Shown here: in pieces, positions 1 through 6,432 of the stretch
Position numbering within the stretch: position 1 is the stretch's first letter
How the letters are laid out: each line of letters opens with the position of its first letter
Source: Armatimonadota bacterium
Lineage (GTDB): Bacteria > Sysuimicrobiota > Sysuimicrobiia > Sysuimicrobiales > Humicultoraceae
Direction of reading: 5' to 3'
Assembly: GCA_016198805.1 (NCBI GenBank)
Contig: JACQHU010000049.1
Span: 1-10,959 of the forward strand
Length of the DNA: 10,959 nucleotides
Translations under genes and position numbers: made by a program
The notes under the pieces: model-generated
Told to the model about the DNA's origin: nothing
The model's input: only the letters and a program-made list of their open reading frames with translations
Database searches by the model: none

Positions 1-372
1 CGCCTGCCAGGCGCTGGCGATGCCGAAGCCCAGGATGATCGCCAGGACATTCATCAGAATGCCGGCGGCGCTGCCACGGTACCAGGCATTGAGGGCCTGG
101 CCGAGACGCCGGGTCCGCTCGGCCATCCACAGGTGCCGCTGAGCGCTCTTCAAGAGGCGCCGGGTGACGCCCTCATCCCACGCCAGTTCGCGCGCAAGCT
201 CCGCCACGGTCAGGCCGTCATCCAGGACCTTCTGCCGCAGGTAGCGCAGGGGATCTCCGGGCACAGCCGCTGCCAGGGCCTCCAGAAGGGACCGCCGCTC
301 GCAGCCGGCGCACAGCGCGCCGCCCGGGCTGGGCCGACCGCACCGGGGACAGGAGGTGCCGCTTGTCGCCAT
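1..372 (-). CDS. Zinc-ribbon protein with a C-terminal membrane segment (partial, 3' end outside window)
   Basis: The window shows 124 codons, open to the left edge, so the C-terminus is missing. An N-terminal zinc-ribbon motif has CPRC (C8, C11) and CAGC (C21, C24). A charged helical stretch at about residues 50-95 includes GLTVAELARELAW, which looks like a helix-turn-helix or coiled segment. A hydrophobic, membrane-spanning stretch starts near residue 102 (AAGILMNVLAIILGFGIAS). The architecture resembles small zinc-ribbon/membrane proteins of unknown role; I do not recognise a named family. The ATG at 372 is 21 bases after the stop of the upstream secreted-protein gene, so the two probably share a transcript. 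No clear Shine-Dalgarno sequence precedes it. A 13-bp inverted repeat (387-399) covers that stop codon. A soluble DNA-binding role is possible if the HTH-like part is real, but I cannot confirm it. Confidence 0.72.
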   Translation of the reverse strand, partial: MATSGTSCPRCGRPSPGGALCAGCERRSLLEALAAAVPGDPLRYLRQKVLDDGLTVAELARELAWDEGVTRRLLKSAQRHLWMAERTRRLGQALNAWYRGSAAGILMNVLAIILGFGIASAWQA

Positions 373-393
373 GGAAGGTCGGGCCTGGCTAAC

Positions 394-1026
394 CTAGCCC
401 CAGCAGTCCTGCTGCGGTGGGATAAACTTGAGGCTTCTCACAATCGCCATCATCCACGGCTCATACTGCTGGAAGAGCTCTTCGCGGACCCAGAAGTTGG
501 CCTGACCCGTCGTCCAGCGCCCTGGCCCGAGGTTGCGCGCCGTCCCATCTTCGAACAAGAAGTGGAAGATGCCGTACCCCGGGATGTCCGCGAACGCCTG
601 CCCGACAAGGAACGAGAGGAACTCACGCGCCGTGGACCTGAAGATGATCCGGCTCCCGGTCATTGAGCCTTCCGTGAACCGGTCGACCCACAGCAGCTTG
701 TCCGGAGGGTCACGCAGACAGTCCAGGCAAAACTGCCCGGCCGCAGAGGCGGCCGCCGACTGCGGCGACAGCGGCGACGCGGCCACATTGCGAATCCCCA
801 CCATGATGCCCACGGCCTGCGCCTGCGGGGCGATCACAAAGAAGTAATTCTGGATGAGTTCTGTGGTCCAGCCCTCAGGGTAGCGGAACGAAAATCCGCA
901 GACCGGCTGGGTGAACTCGTTGGGGAGGGTCACCGGGGACGGGGTCACCTGGGCGACCGCCGAGGCCGAGGACGCCACGACCGCGCCGATGACGACCAGC
1001 ACGCACCGCTTCAGCCCGCGCCACAT
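394..1026 (-). CDS. Secreted PsbP/DcrB-like protein of unknown function
   Basis: This is a 210-residue protein. Residues 1-25 form a Sec signal peptide: basic MWRGLKR, then a hydrophobic core, then a likely cleavage after SAVA before Q26. No lipobox cysteine is present. The mature part begins with a CGFSFRYPEGW motif and ends with AIVRSLKFIPP. Both are typical of PsbP-like/DUF1795-type domains, single alpha/beta folds found in many exported bacterial proteins of unknown role. Four cysteines (43, 100, 103, 208) could form disulfides outside the cytoplasm. The ATG at 1026 was chosen because GAGGGGGG lies about 7 nt upstream and because the signal peptide begins there; the much longer open frame upstream is only the antisense-like shadow of the FAD gene. 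It lies 73 bases after the FAD oxidoreductase and 21 bases before the zinc-ribbon gene. The fold assignment is by motif only. Confidence 0.8.
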   Translation of the reverse strand: MWRGLKRCVLVVIGAVVASSASAVAQVTPSPVTLPNEFTQPVCGFSFRYPEGWTTELIQNYFFVIAPQAQAVGIMVGIRNVAASPLSPQSAAASAAGQFCLDCLRDPPDKLLWVDRFTEGSMTGSRIIFRSTAREFLSFLVGQAFADIPGYGIFHFLFEDGTARNLGPGRWTTGQANFWVREELFQQYEPWMMAIVRSLKFIPPQQDCWG

Positions 1027-1044
1027 GCCGGTTCCCCCCTCACC

Positions 1045-1058
1045 AGTGGCCTGCCACT
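1045..1058. promoter_or_regulatory. 14-bp palindrome upstream of the PsbP-like gene (possible operator)
   Basis: AGTGGC-CT-GCCACT is a perfect 6-bp inverted repeat with a 2-nt centre. It lies in the only gap between the FAD oxidoreductase (ends 1100) and the PsbP-like gene (starts 1026), 18 nt upstream of the start codon and just before the ribosome-binding site. The size and symmetry fit a dimeric repressor site, but a short hairpin in the mRNA is also possible. No convincing -35/-10 pair accompanies it, so the function is inferred. Confidence 0.3.
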
Positions 1059-1099
1059 TTCTCCATAACCTATGACACGCCGGGAGACGACTCCTGCTC

Positions 1100-2461
1100 T
1101 CAGACGAACGCGCCCCGCGCCCGCAGGATCTCGCGCAGCGCCCGCGCCTCGACGGCGCGCGGGGGCAGGCCGGCGCGGACCGCCATCGCCGACGCGGTGC
1201 CGGCAGCCTGCGCGATGGCCATGACGATCGCCGAAACCCGGAACGCCGCGAACGCCTCGTGCGTCGCCGAGATGCACCGGCCGGCGACCAGCCAGTTGTG
1301 CCCGCCCCGCGGCAGCAGGCACCGGTACGGAATCGTGTAGTACTCGCCGGGGGGCAGGCGCTTCGCGACCAGCCGCTCGGAGACCGGATCGTGGATATCG
1401 ATGGGATAGGCGCCGCAGGCGATGGCGTCGTCGAACTTGCGCGCGGCGAGCACGTCGTCGGCCGTGAGCGTATACTCGCCCGCGATGCGGCGCGTCTCGC
1501 GCACCCCGATCTGCGTTGGTGTCTCCAGGAGGTAGGCGCCGGCGAAGCCCGGCACCCTGGCCCGGAGGAAGTCGGCGACGGCGTATGCCTGCATCCGCCC
1601 TTCGACTTCGGCCCTGGCCAGGTCATGGCCGCGGACGCCGAGCCGGTGCAGCACGCGCGTGGTGTTGACCACCGCTTCGCCGGGCCGCACGCCCTCGAAC
1701 ACCAGGAGGCGGTCGCGCGGGATCGTCCACTCGCCTCGCTCGCGTGCCTCGCGTACCAGCGTCCCGAACCCGGCGAACCCCCTGCTGGGGAGAGACCGCA
1801 GCCACGCGATGTCGATGCGCTCGTGGACCCCCTGGCCGTGCTGGATCGCGTCAGGGTGCCGCTCCAGGTAGTCCATGACCTCATTCCATTGCACGCCGCC
1901 CAGCCGGAACATCAGGGTCATCGGCTGAGGTCGGCCGTCTTCGGGTCGCCCGACCTCGAACGCGGCGCCCGCTGACACCGACAGATCGCCGTCGCCGGAG
2001 GCATCGATGAACACCGGCGCGCGGACCTCCTTGATTCCGTCCTTCTGCCAGACGCGGGCGGCGCGGATCACCCCGCCGTCGGATGCGGCATCCAGGAACA
2101 CGGTGTGCAGCCAGAGGTCCACCCCCGCGTCGGTGGCCATCTCCAGCAGGACACGCTTCAGCCCTTCATAATCGAACGGCGTGACCGTGTAGCAGAAGTC
2201 AATGGGATCGGGCACGTGTCCCGGCGAGGCGCCGAGGGCGATCAGGCGCGTGACGATCTCCTGGGGGATGCCCGCGACGACCTGCGTCGTCCCGGCATGG
2301 AATCCCATGATCGGCGCGACCATGGCCGCCGTGAGCGTCCCGCCCAGGAAGCCATACCGCTCGACGCACGCCACCCGCACGCCCTCGCGGGCGGCGGCGA
2401 TGGCGGCCACTGATCCCGCCGGGCCGCCGCCGATCACGACCACGTCATAGTCGTTGTTCAT
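1100..2461 (-). CDS. FAD-dependent oxidoreductase (FAD_oxidored, PF12831-type)
   Basis: This 453-residue flavoprotein opens with a Rossmann dinucleotide-binding fold: VVVIGGGPAG at residues 7-16 and the ribose-binding acidic residue E34, followed by FLGGTLT (38-44). FIDASGDGDL (151-160) is the second FAD motif. GVRETRRIAGEYTLT (319-333) and the C-terminal LLPRGGHNWLVAGRCISATH (382-401) are hallmarks of the PF12831 group. These proteins often sit beside glycoside hydrolases, but the substrates of most are unknown; oxidation of a sugar or sugar derivative is an inference from context. There is no signal peptide, so it is cytoplasmic. The ATG at 2461 lies inside the end of the DUF4127 gene (17-nt overlap, different frame). 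No good Shine-Dalgarno sequence is at normal distance (GAGGTGG is about 19 nt away), which points to translational coupling. Length is normal for the family. Confidence 0.9.
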   Translation of the reverse strand: MNNDYDVVVIGGGPAGSVAAIAAAREGVRVACVERYGFLGGTLTAAMVAPIMGFHAGTTQVVAGIPQEIVTRLIALGASPGHVPDPIDFCYTVTPFDYEGLKRVLLEMATDAGVDLWLHTVFLDAASDGGVIRAARVWQKDGIKEVRAPVFIDASGDGDLSVSAGAAFEVGRPEDGRPQPMTLMFRLGGVQWNEVMDYLERHPDAIQHGQGVHERIDIAWLRSLPSRGFAGFGTLVREARERGEWTIPRDRLLVFEGVRPGEAVVNTTRVLHRLGVRGHDLARAEVEGRMQAYAVADFLRARVPGFAGAYLLETPTQIGVRETRRIAGEYTLTADDVLAARKFDDAIACGAYPIDIHDPVSERLVAKRLPPGEYYTIPYRCLLPRGGHNWLVAGRCISATHEAFAAFRVSAIVMAIAQAAGTASAMAVRAGLPPRAVEARALREILRARGAFV

Positions 2462-3953
2462 AATCAGGCAGGACGACGTCCACCTCGAACAGCCGGTCCC
2501 ACGGGAAGTTGAGCCCGGCCAGCGCCGGGTGCCCCAGCGCCCTCTCGACGGCCGGCACCACCTGTTCCCGGAAGCGCCGCAGCGCCGCTTCCTTCACGGT
2601 GGGCGCGGCAGGCCCCAGACGGGACGGGTCCGTCTCCAGCGCGGGCACCACCTCTCGCGCCAGGTAGGGTCGCACAATCGTCTGATATCCCCAGTCGTCC
2701 AAGAGCCGGCGCGTGAGCATCCGCCGCCGGATCTGTCGGTATCGTGCCGGGCTCAGGCGAGCGCGCGCGTGGTAGGCGAGGACCACCTGCGCCACGACCG
2801 TGCCCAAGCTGTTGCTGCAGGTATTCCATCCCGCGTACCCGGCCAGTCCTGCCAGGTCCTCGCGTGCCAGCAGCGCCCGCACCAGCGCGTCGTCGGCGCC
2901 GTTGGCGAATCGCACGTCGGCGCACCCGCAGATCATGCCGCGCGCGGCCGCCTCGGCCAGCGCGGTGACCACGGTGCGGGTCGGCGCCGGCGGGGCGCCC
3001 CGCTGGTCAACCGACTCGCGCTGCTGCACGCCGGTGAAGTTGTGCACCCAGAGCAGGATCTCCGGGCCCTCGTCGGAGACCGTGCACCCGGCAGCCTCCA
3101 GGTGCGCGGCCACCGTCTCTTCGAGAGGGGCGGGCTCATACCGCGGGACGCTGCGCCTGGCCTCGGGAAACGTGTAGCGCACGGCCACCCGCGGCGGCCC
3201 GGAGGCGGTGTCGTTGGCCAGACGGGCCAGCAGCCTGGCGCCCAGTTCGTCGGCGCCGGCCGAGAGGTGGACACGCGCGCAGGCCATGCGGTCGCGAAAG
3301 CGGCGCAACGCCGCCAGGTCGGCGCGGGTGAGCCCGTAGGGTCTGGCATCGTCCTGCCCGATGAGCAGCGCCCGCAGCCCGCCGGCTGAAGCGACCGCGA
3401 TGAGTTCCAGGTTGATCAGCAGCTGCCGCCGACGCCGGCGGAGCAGGTCGTCGATCACGGGCGCGGGGACGGTCTCGAGCGCGCGCATGGCCTGCCGCAG
3501 TTTGAGTTCGTCACCGGTCTGCTCGCCGGCGTCGAGGTGCTGGGAGTACGCCCGCAGCGCGTCGCCGTGCGGCTCCCAGTAGGCGGGGTCCTCCTCGGCG
3601 CCGCCGGCCGGGATGCGCGGGTTCACGGCGGACAGACACATCGGAACGCGTTGGGCCAGGCCGATGACCCGGTCGAGTCTCCGCCAGAGCACCTCCATGG
3701 GATCAACGCTCAGGCGCGAGGCCACCAGCCCGCCGTAGACGAGTACCTCAGACGAGGCGATGAGCGCATCGGCGGAGGCCGCCTCGCCGTCGACCCACCG
3801 CCACAGGGCATCGAGGTCGGCGGGACGACGGCGGTGGCCCAATAGATCCTTTGGCGGCGTCGCCCAGTCCGCCCCCACCAGTGGCAGCAGGTCGAGCACG
3901 GTCTCCCGCGTGGCGGGCCGGTCGTCGAGCGGGATGAAGAGCAGCCGCTTCAC
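2445..3953 (-). CDS. DUF4127 family protein
   Basis: This protein has 502 residues, the usual length for DUF4127 (PF13552), whose function is unknown. Family hallmarks visible in order are: IPLDDRP at the N-terminus (7-13); SSEVLVYGGLVASR (67-80); IGQDDARPYG (198-207); GADELG (233-238); ADVRFANGADD (345-355); GYAGWNTCSNSLG (372-384); and NFPWDRLFEVD (482-492). The conserved Asp, Asn and Trp residues look like an active site, so an enzyme is likely, but the reaction is not known. There is no signal peptide or membrane segment. The start is GTG at 3953, preceded by GGGAG about 10 nt upstream and lying 25 nt after the MalG-like permease stop. Its 3' end overlaps the FAD oxidoreductase by 17 nt. 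Family members are seen near sugar transporters, so a role in processing the imported sugar is a reasonable inference. Confidence 0.9.
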   Translation of the reverse strand: MKRLLFIPLDDRPATRETVLDLLPLVGADWATPPKDLLGHRRRPADLDALWRWVDGEAASADALIASSEVLVYGGLVASRLSVDPMEVLWRRLDRVIGLAQRVPMCLSAVNPRIPAGGAEEDPAYWEPHGDALRAYSQHLDAGEQTGDELKLRQAMRALETVPAPVIDDLLRRRRRQLLINLELIAVASAGGLRALLIGQDDARPYGLTRADLAALRRFRDRMACARVHLSAGADELGARLLARLANDTASGPPRVAVRYTFPEARRSVPRYEPAPLEETVAAHLEAAGCTVSDEGPEILLWVHNFTGVQQRESVDQRGAPPAPTRTVVTALAEAAARGMICGCADVRFANGADDALVRALLAREDLAGLAGYAGWNTCSNSLGTVVAQVVLAYHARARLSPARYRQIRRRMLTRRLLDDWGYQTIVRPYLAREVVPALETDPSRLGPAAPTVKEAALRRFREQVVPAVERALGHPALAGLNFPWDRLFEVDVVLPDYEQRL

Positions 3954-3978
3954 CGCGTGGCTCCCACGGTCGGATGCT

Positions 3979-4842
3979 TCATCGCAGCGCCCCCACCGTG
4001 AGCCCTCGCATGAAGAAGCGCTGCGTGAAGAGGAACACGGCGATAATCGGCAGGGTCATCATGACGGCGCCGGCGGCGACCGCCCGGGTGTTGTGGGCGA
4101 ACAGGCCCGACAGGTAGAGGAGTCCAACGGCCAGCGGGTACTTCTCCGGCGACTTGAGCACGATCAACGGCCACAGAAACGAGTTCCACACCGCGACGAA
4201 CTCGAACAGCGCCAGCACCCCCAGCGCCGGTTTGATCACGGGCAGCATCACGCGCCACCAGATGGTCCACTCGGAAGCGCCGTCGATGCGCGCGGCATCT
4301 TCGAGTTCTCCAGGGACGGTCAGGAACGCCTGGCGCAGCAGGAAGATCCCGAACACGCTCACCGCGCCCGGGAGGATCACGCCGGCGTACGTGTCGATCA
4401 GGCGCAGCCGCAGCAGCGTCACAAAGTTCACGATGAGCCCTACGTGACCCGGGAGCATCAGGGTGGAGAGCAGCAGGCCGGCGATCAGCCGGCGGCCGGG
4501 AAATTCCATGCGGGCCAGCGGGTAGGCGGCCATCGCGCACAACACCAGGTTGAGCACGACGCCGGATGCGGCCAGGAGCAGCGTGTTGGCGAAGAACCGC
4601 GGCAGCGGCATCGTCTCCCATACCGTCGCGAAGTTGGCCAGCGACGGCGGCCAGGGCAGCACCTGCGGCGGGAATCCGAAGACTGGCCCCCGCGCGCGCA
4701 GGGCGGTCCCTAGCAACCACAGCATCGGGAAGGTCGTGAAGAGGGCGAGGGCCCCGAGGCCCGCGTACCGCGCGGCCAGGGCCAGCGGCGTGGCGCCTGC
4801 ACCGGCCCGGCTCGACCCCCACGCGCCGGGGGACTCAGTGAT
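3979..4842 (-). CDS. Carbohydrate ABC transporter permease, MalG-like (start codon uncertain)
   Basis: This is the inner-membrane permease of a family-1 sugar importer. The EAA loop that docks the ATPase is present as LEDAARIDGASEW followed by VMLPVIKPAL. Several hydrophobic spans follow the MalG pattern, and the protein ends FMRGLTVGALR. The first ATG (4725) falls inside the first membrane span: the same frame upstream encodes ARYAGLGALALFTTFP, which completes that span. Starting at 4725 gives 248 residues, short for the family. Starting at the ATC at 4842 gives 287, a normal length. AGGAGG lies 8 nt before this ATC, and the ATC overlaps the end of the MalF-like gene. No in-frame ATG, GTG or TTG occurs between 4725 and 4842; an in-frame CTG at 4785 is another option. 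A frameshift in the first 40 codons would also explain it. The family call is secure; the start is not. Confidence 0.88.
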   Translation of the reverse strand: MTESPGAWGSSRAGAGATPLALAARYAGLGALALFTTFPMLWLLGTALRARGPVFGFPPQVLPWPPSLANFATVWETMPLPRFFANTLLLAASGVVLNLVLCAMAAYPLARMEFPGRRLIAGLLLSTLMLPGHVGLIVNFVTLLRLRLIDTYAGVILPGAVSVFGIFLLRQAFLTVPGELEDAARIDGASEWTIWWRVMLPVIKPALGVLALFEFVAVWNSFLWPLIVLKSPEKYPLAVGLLYLSGLFAHNTRAVAAGAVMMTLPIIAVFLFTQRFFMRGLTVGALR

Positions 4843-5761
4843 ACGTCCACCCTCCTTCCCGGAAGAGGCGGAAGTTGAGCGCCGAGAACGCCAGCACCGC
4901 CACGGCCAGGACCATGGCCAGCGCCGCCGCGTATCCCAGGTCGAGTTGCTGGAACCCCTTGTCGAAGATGTAGAAGAACATCGTATACGTCCGGAACATC
5001 GGGCCGCCGCCGGTCATCACATACACCTCTTCAAAGACCTTCAGCGCCGCGATGGCCGAGATCGTGGACGCCAGCAGGATCGACGGCCGCAGCAGCGGGA
5101 GCGTCACGAGGCGGAACACCTGCCAGCGCGACGCGCCGTCAACCAGGGCCGCATCTTCGAACTCGGGCGGGATCCCCTGGAGACCGGCCAGGTAGATCAC
5201 CATGTAATACCCAAGTCCTTTCCAGAGGGTGACGAACATCACGGCGTAGAGCGCCAGGTCGGGATGTCCGAGCCACGCGAACGGCCGCTCCAGCAGGCCG
5301 GCGCGGGTCAGCAAGAAGTTGAGCAGGCCGTCCTGCTCATACAGCCACCGCCACATCAGCCCCGCCACCACCATGGAGGTCACGACCGGCAAGTAGTAGG
5401 CGGCGCGGAACCAGGTGATGCCGCGCAGCGGCACGTTGACGGCCACCGCCAGCCCGATCGACAGCGCCTGCAGCACCGGGACGACCAGGAGGAACTTGAG
5501 CGAGTTTCCCAGCGCCAGCCACAGGAACCGGTCGCCCCACAGCGCCCGGAAGTGCGCCGTCCCCGCGAAGCGCGGCGGCGAGATGACGTCGTAGTCGTAG
5601 AGGCTCAGGGCGGTGCCGAAGACGACGGGATAGAAGGTGAAGACTCCCAGCAGGATCAGCGCGGGCGCCAGGAACAGGTAGGCGGCCGCCGCCGCGCGCC
5701 ACTGCCGGCGTCTGAGACGGGACCGTGGCCTGACAGCGCGCTGGCCGCGAGCGGAGACCAT
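4835..5761 (-). CDS. Carbohydrate ABC transporter permease, MalF/UgpA-like
   Basis: This 308-residue protein is the partner permease of the MalG-like gene downstream. A basic N-terminus (about residues 5-22, many Arg) precedes the first membrane span (about 25-50, ending FYPVVFGTALSLYDYD). The EAA loop is FEDAALVDGASRWQVFRLVTLPLLRP (about 201-226), the ATPase contact. GGGPMFRTYT (251-260) and the last span (about 275-298) match MalF/UgpA proteins. Its stop codon lies within the presumed start region of the next permease, so the two are translated together. The ATG at 5761 has no Shine-Dalgarno sequence at normal distance; AAGGAAAG lies about 30 nt upstream. It follows the toxin gene by 75 bases with no clear promoter or terminator between, so read-through from the toxin-antitoxin promoter is possible. 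Confidence 0.93.
   Translation of the reverse strand: MVSARGQRAVRPRSRLRRRQWRAAAAAYLFLAPALILLGVFTFYPVVFGTALSLYDYDVISPPRFAGTAHFRALWGDRFLWLALGNSLKFLLVVPVLQALSIGLAVAVNVPLRGITWFRAAYYLPVVTSMVVAGLMWRWLYEQDGLLNFLLTRAGLLERPFAWLGHPDLALYAVMFVTLWKGLGYYMVIYLAGLQGIPPEFEDAALVDGASRWQVFRLVTLPLLRPSILLASTISAIAALKVFEEVYVMTGGGPMFRTYTMFFYIFDKGFQQLDLGYAAALAMVLAVAVLAFSALNFRLFREGGWTYH
4851..4856 (-). promoter_or_regulatory. Strong ribosome-binding site for the MalG-like permease
   Basis: On the minus strand AGGAGG sits in the last codons of the MalF-like gene. The spacing to an ATC codon (4842-4840) is 8 nt, ideal for initiation, and no ATG, GTG or TTG in the permease frame lies nearby. The site supports initiation upstream of the first ATG and argues that the coding region begins at about 4842. 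Confidence 0.6.
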
Positions 5762-5814
5762 CGAAGGGCTGGTTCGGCCCGGCGCGGTGCTTTCCTTGCG
5801 AGCGCCCGCGGGAA

Positions 5815-5838
5815 ACGGGACGACCTACGGGACGACCT
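5815..5838. repeat. 12-bp tandem repeat (two exact copies) at the toxin gene end
   Basis: The unit acgggacgacct occurs twice without a gap. The second copy ends inside the toxin stop codon (5837-5839), so the rest of the repeat is non-coding spacer before the MalF-like gene. It could be a small slippage duplication or the scar of an insertion at the edge of the toxin-antitoxin cassette. No function is visible. Confidence 0.6.
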
Positions 5839-6151
5839 AAGGAAGATCGAGTGCGAACTTGATCGCCTGATCCAGCGCCTGGAGTTTGTCTGGGGAGAGT
5901 GTCGTCAGGTATTCGACCAGCAGGTCCTTGGGGACCGTGGCGATGGTATCAGCGTTGGCCACACTCCGCTTTGGCACGCCGTCTTCTGGTCCCAGGGCCA
6001 CCTCGACGGGAATCCGGCGAATCGTCTGTGTCAATGGGACCACTGTGACCGCGGCTCGGAGTCGGTAGGCTTGATTGCGGGACACCAGCACGGCCGGGCG
6101 CCGGCCGATAGGTGCAGGAAACTTCACCCACCAGACCTCCCCGCGCCTCAC
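5837..6151 (-). CDS. MazF/PemK family endoribonuclease toxin
   Basis: This 104-residue protein matches the family's size. MRRGEVWWVKFPAPIGRRPAVLVSRN at the start is the MazF/PemK signature beta-barrel segment. AVTVVPLTQT (34-43), VANADTIATVPK (64-75) and a C-terminal helix LSPDKLQALDQAIKFAL follow in the expected order. Family members cut mRNA at short specific sequences and are neutralised by the cognate antitoxin; the cut site here cannot be read from sequence. The start is GTG at 6151, overlapping the antitoxin stop in a GTGA arrangement, with GAGG about 7 nt upstream. This gives tight translational coupling to the antitoxin. The frame looks intact, with no truncation. I leave the symbol empty because several MazF-like subfamilies pair with RHH antitoxins. 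Confidence 0.92.
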   Translation of the reverse strand: MRRGEVWWVKFPAPIGRRPAVLVSRNQAYRLRAAVTVVPLTQTIRRIPVEVALGPEDGVPKRSVANADTIATVPKDLLVEYLTTLSPDKLQALDQAIKFALDLP

Positions 6152-6393
6152 GTCCAGTCCTCTTCCGGCAGCACGGATGCAGTCGCCCGGGCCAGGGCTC
6201 TCGCGGCGGCGGCTTCGGGACGCCGGCGATAGCCCTCTTCGTAGGCGCGAATCGCCTGGTGATGTTCCAGGTCCGCCAGGTAGTGCGCGATGGCCCGCTG
6301 GATCACCCGGCTGCGGGGAATGCGGTCCCGGCGGCGGATCTGCTCCACGGCTTCCGCGAGGTCTTCGGGCAGTGTAATGGCCACTTTTCTCAT
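6148..6393 (-). CDS. Ribbon-helix-helix antitoxin partner of the MazF-like toxin
   Basis: This protein has 81 residues. The N-terminal part is a ribbon-helix-helix DNA-binding domain: strand RKVAITLP (2-9), helix DLAEAVEQIRRRD, turn, and helix SRVIQRAIAHYLADLE (27-42). The arginine-rich middle and acidic tail (LPEEDWT) fit the toxin-binding C-terminus of MazE-type RHH antitoxins. Its stop overlaps the toxin start by 4 nt. The ATG at 6393 lies within the first of three 11-bp repeats and has no Shine-Dalgarno sequence, so the mRNA may be leaderless or nearly so. RHH antitoxins commonly repress their own promoter by binding short tandem or inverted repeats, and the repeats here are the obvious operator. 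The protein is full-length for the family. The pairing is inferred from order, overlap and family. Confidence 0.9.
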   Translation of the reverse strand: MRKVAITLPEDLAEAVEQIRRRDRIPRSRVIQRAIAHYLADLEHHQAIRAYEEGYRRRPEAAAARALARATASVLPEEDWT

Positions 6394-6423
6394 ACTATAA
6401 TCATACTAATCGCATACTATGAC
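6391..6423. repeat. Three direct repeats at an exact 11-bp period (likely RHH operator)
   Basis: On the plus strand CATACTA begins at 6391, 6402 and 6413, so the period is exactly 11 bp, about one helical turn. The units are CATACTATAAT, CATACTAATCG and CATACTATGAC: seven bases identical in all three, and eight shared by units 1 and 3. They cover the antitoxin start codon and the predicted -10 region. Same-face spacing is what a cooperatively binding RHH protein would need. The block is strikingly AT-rich against the surrounding GC-rich DNA. Confidence 0.75.
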
Positions 6424-6432
6424 GACCGTCAA
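6403..6432 (-). promoter_or_regulatory. Predicted sigma70-type promoter of the toxin-antitoxin pair
   Basis: Read on the minus strand, TTGACG (6432-6427, five of six bases of the -35 consensus) is followed after 18 nt by TAGTAT (6408-6403) as -10. TATGAT (6405-6400) is a better -10 hexamer but sits at 21 nt. Either would start transcription within a few bases of the ATG at 6393, giving a leaderless or very short leader mRNA. The three 11-bp repeats overlap the spacer and -10, so repressor binding would block polymerase. Confidence 0.55.

Noticed and set aside
387..399. 13-bp inverted repeat ggcta-acc-tagcc over the PsbP-like stop codon, considered as a terminator
   Set aside because: The stem is only 5 bp with a 3-nt centre and no T-run follows on the minus strand; the next gene begins 15 nt later.
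1027..1884. Minus-strand upstream extension of the PsbP-like gene frame
   Set aside because: The extension is Arg/Ser/Pro-rich and overlaps the FAD oxidoreductase in another frame. The true start at 1026 has a ribosome-binding site and a signal peptide.
3760..4713. 317-codon open frame on the plus strand
   Set aside because: It is antisense to the DUF4127 gene end and the MalG-like permease; low-complexity polar translation with no recognisable motif.
3950..4822. Minus-strand frame starting with GTG at 4822, overlapping the MalG-like permease
   Set aside because: Its translation is Arg/Ala/Gly-rich with no membrane spans, while the other frame encodes a clear permease.
5804..5811. CCCGCGGG palindrome between the toxin and MalF-like genes, considered as a terminator
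   Set aside because: It is too short and has no following T-tract; such palindromes are common in GC-rich DNA.
4550..6232. 560-codon open frame on the plus strand
   Set aside because: It runs antisense to both permeases and the toxin, all with clear family motifs. Its translation is rich in Arg, Gln, His and Gly, as expected of a GC-rich antisense shadow.
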